Source: an uncultured Sphingopyxis sp. (GTDB lineage Bacteria > Pseudomonadota > Alphaproteobacteria > Sphingomonadales > Sphingomonadaceae). From it: a stretch of DNA of 18,055 nt. A model generated the notes under the pieces. That model had not been told where the DNA came from, ran no database searches, and worked only from the letters and a program-made list of their open reading frames with translations. Positions 14,725 to 18,055 of this stretch are shown one piece after another. The position numbers and the translations under genes are program-made. The stretch is from NCBI GenBank assembly GCA_937957805.1, contig CALFXW010000241.1, positions 1 through 18,055 of the forward strand. Reading direction: 5' to 3'. Position 1 is the first letter of the stretch; each line of letters opens with the position of its first letter.

Positions 14725-16122
14725 TCAGGCGCCTGGCTGTAGGCTCTGCCCGTAATCAATCACCGCATCGCGCCGCAAATCGCGCAAATAGCGTTCGGCG
14801 CGCCGCTGTACCCGTTCCTGCCGCAACTGGTCGGCCACCTGATCAGCGGACGGGGTTGCCGCTTCGGTCGGCATGTCACGCCCGCACAGCACCAGCACGC
14901 TGACGCCGGTTTGCGGTGAACCAAACATCGGTGTCACCTGCCCGATCTGCATCGCGGCGAGCGATGATTGTAGCGGGGCTGGCAGATCGCGCAGCGCAAT
15001 TTGGTCACGGCTGATAACTTCCGCCCCCAATGCAGCCGCGACCGTGTCCGCCGCGCCGCACCCGGCGATGGTGCGCGTCTGAGCCGAAAAATTGGCCGCA
15101 ACTTCGGCAGCGCGCGTCGGCGTGGTGCCGACGGGAAAGGCGTAGGTGATTTGTTTGAGGCTGAGCACCGCATCGCGCGGATCGGCGGTGAGCACGCGGC
15201 GCGTGTCAATCAGATAGAGGATGGAAACGCCGCCGGGGCTTTCCAGCGGGCCGGCCAATTGCCCCGGCTGCATCGTCTGTACCGCTTCGGCGAGCGAGGC
15301 GGGGAGCTGGCTGAGGCGCAGCCAGCCCAAATCCCCGCCGACGGAGGCAGAGGTGGTCTGCGAAAAGCGTGTCGCCATGTCCTGAAAACTGACTTCGCCG
15401 CTCGACAATTGTTCCATGATCCGGCGGCCATTTTCAGCCACTGCCTGCATGTTGGATGCATTGGCGGGCAGATAAATTTCACCGACCCGATATTCGGCCT
15501 GCCCCCGGTTGCTCTCCAACCGTGCCAGCGATGCCTCCACCTCCTCCTGACTGACGTTGGTGAAGGGGTCGATGTTGCGTGCGAGCAAATTTTGCCACGA
15601 CAGGCTGGCGCGGATCTGTTGCCGCATCGATGCGACCGAACTGCCCGCCGCCACCAGAAATTGTGAAAATTGTTCAGGTGTTTGGCGCAATCCGGCAGCA
15701 ACCCGTTCAAATTGCTGGGCTATTTCTGCATCCGTCGGCGCAATTTCGGCTGCGCGCGCTTCCTGAATTTGCAGCATTTCATCGATCAACTGACCGAAAA
15801 TCTGCAAACGCAATGCCTGCAATTGTTCGGGCGGGATTTGACCCTGATTGGCCATGCGCACCAGCGCCAACCGCTGTTCGACATCGGTCGCGGTGATGAT
15901 TTCGCCATTCACCGTTGCGGTCGGGCGATAGACATTGCTGTCGCTGTTACCCAGCAATTCCACATTGCCGGGAATATCCAGCCCATCGACCGAAACGCTG
16001 TTGCCGGCATTTTGCGCCAACACGGCGGTCTGCGGCAGCAACAATGCCGCGACGGCAATGCTGCTGCGGAAAATCGGTCGCCGTTTTTTGGTCAAGCCAT
16101 GGGGACGGTTCATCATGGTCAC
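14725..16122 (-). CDS. surA: Periplasmic chaperone / peptidyl-prolyl isomerase SurA
   Basis: SurA escorts unfolded outer-membrane proteins, including LptD, through the periplasm. This protein of 465 residues has a signal peptide (KKRRPIFRSSIAVAALLLPQTAVLA, likely cut before QN). The SurA N-terminal domain follows, with VNGEIITATDVEQRLAL and LRLQIFGQLIDEMLQIQEA. The first parvulin domain (about 205-310) contains FSQTTSASVGGDLGWL and PGQLAGPLESPGGVSILYL. A second, diverged parvulin domain follows (about 318-415). The C-terminal helix has QERVQRRAERYLRDLRRDAVIDY. The start is GTG 16122 with AGGA about 10 bases ahead; ATG 16116 is the alternative. It lies downstream of lptD and 19 bases upstream of pdxA. 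Confidence 0.93.
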   Translation of the reverse strand: MTMMNRPHGLTKKRRPIFRSSIAVAALLLPQTAVLAQNAGNSVSVDGLDIPGNVELLGNSDSNVYRPTATVNGEIITATDVEQRLALVRMANQGQIPPEQLQALRLQIFGQLIDEMLQIQEARAAEIAPTDAEIAQQFERVAAGLRQTPEQFSQFLVAAGSSVASMRQQIRASLSWQNLLARNIDPFTNVSQEEVEASLARLESNRGQAEYRVGEIYLPANASNMQAVAENGRRIMEQLSSGEVSFQDMATRFSQTTSASVGGDLGWLRLSQLPASLAEAVQTMQPGQLAGPLESPGGVSILYLIDTRRVLTADPRDAVLSLKQITYAFPVGTTPTRAAEVAANFSAQTRTIAGCGAADTVAAALGAEVISRDQIALRDLPAPLQSSLAAMQIGQVTPMFGSPQTGVSVLVLCGRDMPTEAATPSADQVADQLRQERVQRRAERYLRDLRRDAVIDYGQSLQPGA

Positions 16123-16249
16123 GCGCTAAACATCCTATCCTGTCGTTCTGACAGCTTTGCTGCCGGGCGCATCCTGCCCATTATCCCCTGAACCGGTGCT
16201 GACGCATATCGCACGGCGTTGCCCATGTGCAGCGGCACGCACCATTTGT

Positions 16250-16276
16250 CTATACACCCAGCGCCTATACACCCAG
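16250..16276. repeat. 12-bp tandem direct repeat across the lptD stop codon
   Basis: CTATACACCCAG occurs at 16250-16261 and again at 16265-16276, a 15-base period with the spacer CGC. Read on the minus strand, each copy ends in GTATAG; the second plus-strand copy supplies the lptD stop TAG and the first would supply a further TAG in the same frame. This looks like a small tandem duplication. Confidence 0.9.
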
Positions 16277-18055
16277 ATTGCGGAACGCCAAACGCAGCAG
16301 GAAACTATTGCCGCGCCGGGCATCACCCGTATCCTGATAATCGCGCCGCCATGTCAGCCCGATGGTCAGGCAATCATCCTCATAGGTAAAGCCGATGCGA
16401 TGGCGAATGGGCACAAAACCGTCGGACATATTCGACGGGTCTTCGCGCCGGTCGGTCAAATCGACGACGGCCGAACCAAAAATCGACCAGTAACGCGCGA
16501 CCTGAATCCGCCCGCCAACGCGCACCTCCTCCCTGTCGGGCAGGTCTTCACCCAATTGCTGGATGTCGCGGTTGAGCCGCAGATAGCCCAAAATGGCATA
16601 GGTGGTGCGGCTGCCAATCGTCGCGTCAATTTCGTTGCGACGGATGGCGCCATTGTCCTTGTCCAGCCGGAAACGGTGGGTCAGGCGGACAAAATCACGC
16701 CACGCCACGCTGGTGCGCCCGACGATGTCCGAAGTCCGCTGGTTCAGCCCGCTGCCCGGCACGAAAAGCAGGCTCGGCCCCGACAGACGATAGCTTTGGG
16801 CGAGGCTGGTATCGATGGAAAAGCCCCGCTGTTCGAGCCGATATTCCAACCCATAGGTGAGGCGCGTCGTATCTTCAAAACGGTCATAGCCCGGAAAGCG
16901 ATTGAGCGCGAAGATATTGCCGTCTTCCAGTTCAAAGGCCCGACTATCCTCGTTCGGGATATCGACATTGTCGACCGGGGTCGATGCAACCAATTGGATG
17001 CGCGGGGTCAACAACTGCCGCCCCCCATCCAAGCGGGAGATAAAGGGCCATGCGATGTCGACAGCCGCCGCGCCAAAGGCGCGCGCCTGCCAGCCCGAAG
17101 TGCCGCGATAAGTGGGCACCGGCGTCGCATTGACCATGCTAGTGTGATAAATATCGCCGCGTCCCAGCACGGTAAAGCTGACCTGCTGACCAAGCGGGGT
17201 TAACCGGCGCAAGTCCCAGCGGGCGCTGGCAAACATGCGTTGGGTATCCTGCCCATCGGTGCGCAACAGCGACAGCGAATTGGCCTGAAACAACCATTGC
17301 CCACCCAGCAGCGGGTCATCCATCCGCTGGCGAAAATCAATGGCAGGCAGCGCGATGGGCTGTTGCCCCTGCGGGTCGGCGACACGCAAGGTCTGCATCG
17401 CCCACCCCGCAATGGTGAGGTAGGACGAGCCACCATTGCGCGCGACCATGACCATATTGCGCAGACGGTCATCGCGGCTGATGTCATAACGGCGCAGGAA
17501 CGTCCGGTCGGTGGCAAGTCGCCCCGAAAAGCTGAGCGACCAGCGGGGGTCGAATTGAAAACCGCCGCTGGTGTCCAAATAGCCGCGAAACTCATCGCGC
17601 GCCGGTGTCACGGTCGAGCCGACCGGCACCAGCCGACTATAGGTGGCATAGCCCTGCACCCGCCATGCGCCACGATCGGTCAGGCCGCGCAATTCCGCCT
17701 CCGCCATCGGGGCGGCATCCGAATAAATATGCGGGGTCAGCGTCAGGTCGCTGCGCGGAGAAAAGCGCAGATAATAGGGCAGGGCAAATTCGACGCCATT
17801 GGTGCGGTCGATGCGGATATCGGGGACGAGCAGCCCGCTGCCCGGCACGCCGATCGCCGGGTGCGATAATAGGGGCAGCGGGATGATCGGCAGGCCGAAT
17901 AATTCGATCCGCGCACCATCATAACGGATGCGATTGCGCGCGCGGTCATAATAAACGCGGGCCGCGCGCACCTGCCAACTGGGGCTTTTGGGGCACCCGT
18001 CGGGGTCTTCGACCGCGCACGGGGTATAGGCGGCGCGGATCAATTCCATATCGCC
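16265..18055 (-). CDS. lptD: LPS-assembly protein LptD, N-terminus beyond the window
   Basis: LptD is the outer-membrane beta-barrel that, with LptE, inserts lipopolysaccharide into the outer leaflet. The visible 596 residues are open at the right window edge, so the signal peptide and most of the N-terminal LptA-like jelly-roll domain are missing. Visible parts are YTPC and GC ahead of SPSWQVRAARVYYD, the family motif IELFGLPIIPLPLLSHP, and GSGLLVPDI at the barrel start. Alternating barrel strands follow to the last strand, NSFLLRLAFRNLGV. Cysteines lie in YTPCAVEDPDGC and in the C-terminal EDDCLTIGLTWRRDYQ; in characterised LptD, N- and C-terminal cysteines form essential disulfides. It is followed by a 142-base gap and surA, its own chaperone. 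Confidence 0.95.
   Translation of the reverse strand, partial: GDMELIRAAYTPCAVEDPDGCPKSPSWQVRAARVYYDRARNRIRYDGARIELFGLPIIPLPLLSHPAIGVPGSGLLVPDIRIDRTNGVEFALPYYLRFSPRSDLTLTPHIYSDAAPMAEAELRGLTDRGAWRVQGYATYSRLVPVGSTVTPARDEFRGYLDTSGGFQFDPRWSLSFSGRLATDRTFLRRYDISRDDRLRNMVMVARNGGSSYLTIAGWAMQTLRVADPQGQQPIALPAIDFRQRMDDPLLGGQWLFQANSLSLLRTDGQDTQRMFASARWDLRRLTPLGQQVSFTVLGRGDIYHTSMVNATPVPTYRGTSGWQARAFGAAAVDIAWPFISRLDGGRQLLTPRIQLVASTPVDNVDIPNEDSRAFELEDGNIFALNRFPGYDRFEDTTRLTYGLEYRLEQRGFSIDTSLAQSYRLSGPSLLFVPGSGLNQRTSDIVGRTSVAWRDFVRLTHRFRLDKDNGAIRRNEIDATIGSRTTYAILGYLRLNRDIQQLGEDLPDREEVRVGGRIQVARYWSIFGSAVVDLTDRREDPSNMSDGFVPIRHRIGFTYEDDCLTIGLTWRRDYQDTGDARRGNSFLLRLAFRNLGV

Noticed and set aside
13707..14759. Longer PdxA starting at TTG 14759
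   Set aside because: It overlaps surA by 35 bases and adds residues unlike the family. GTG 14705 has a GGGAG site and puts the metal histidines at the E. coli numbering.
16157..17203. 348-codon plus-strand frame opposite lptD
   Set aside because: It is a shadow of the LptD barrel coding sequence with no motifs of its own.

Overview
The window looks like chromosomal core sequence of an alphaproteobacterium, most likely of the order Sphingomonadales. The evidence is gene content and order: chvI-chvG-hprK-rapZ divergent from pckA, and lptD-surA-pdxA-rsmA convergent with a guaB/RsmB-family/TPR block. High GC and alphaproteobacterial forms of the proteins (short HprK, ChvGI kinase pair) agree. 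I see no tRNA, rRNA, CRISPR array, insertion sequence or phage gene. No stretch above 300 bases lacks a gene.

Left part (1-4954). A minus-strand operon runs chvI, chvG, hprK, rapZ. The first two junctions are 4-bp ATGA overlaps. It pairs an envelope/acid-sensing two-component system with regulators of the nitrogen-type phosphotransferase system. RapZ is abnormal: its sequence stops matching the family about 125 bases from the window edge, where composition and apparent reading frame both change. pckA (gluconeogenesis) is divergent from chvI and ends at a strong hairpin terminator.

Middle part (5035-9535). DUF3597 is transcribed leftward. Two DUF937-type proteins are transcribed rightward and share an acidic DxDGDGNPLDD tail. 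Convergent to them is a membrane pair, a QmcA-like SPFH protein with its NfeD partner. An exported M28-family zinc peptidase follows on the plus strand.

Right part (9536-18055). guaB (GMP synthesis) has a leader with two hairpins. It is followed closely by an RsmB/NOP-family RNA methyltransferase and an exported TPR protein. The TPR frame lacks a stop and runs about 325 bases antisense into rsmA. On the minus strand, lptD, surA, pdxA and rsmA form the classical outer-membrane biogenesis, vitamin B6 and ribosome maturation cluster. lptD is cut by the right window edge.

Most of the window is ordinary housekeeping sequence. The points most worth a second look are the RapZ breakpoint, the DUF3597/DUF937 group, the unusual HprK active-site positions, the guaB leader hairpins, the missing stop of the TPR gene and a small tandem duplication at the lptD stop codon. 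I did not find convincing evidence for a wholly new system.
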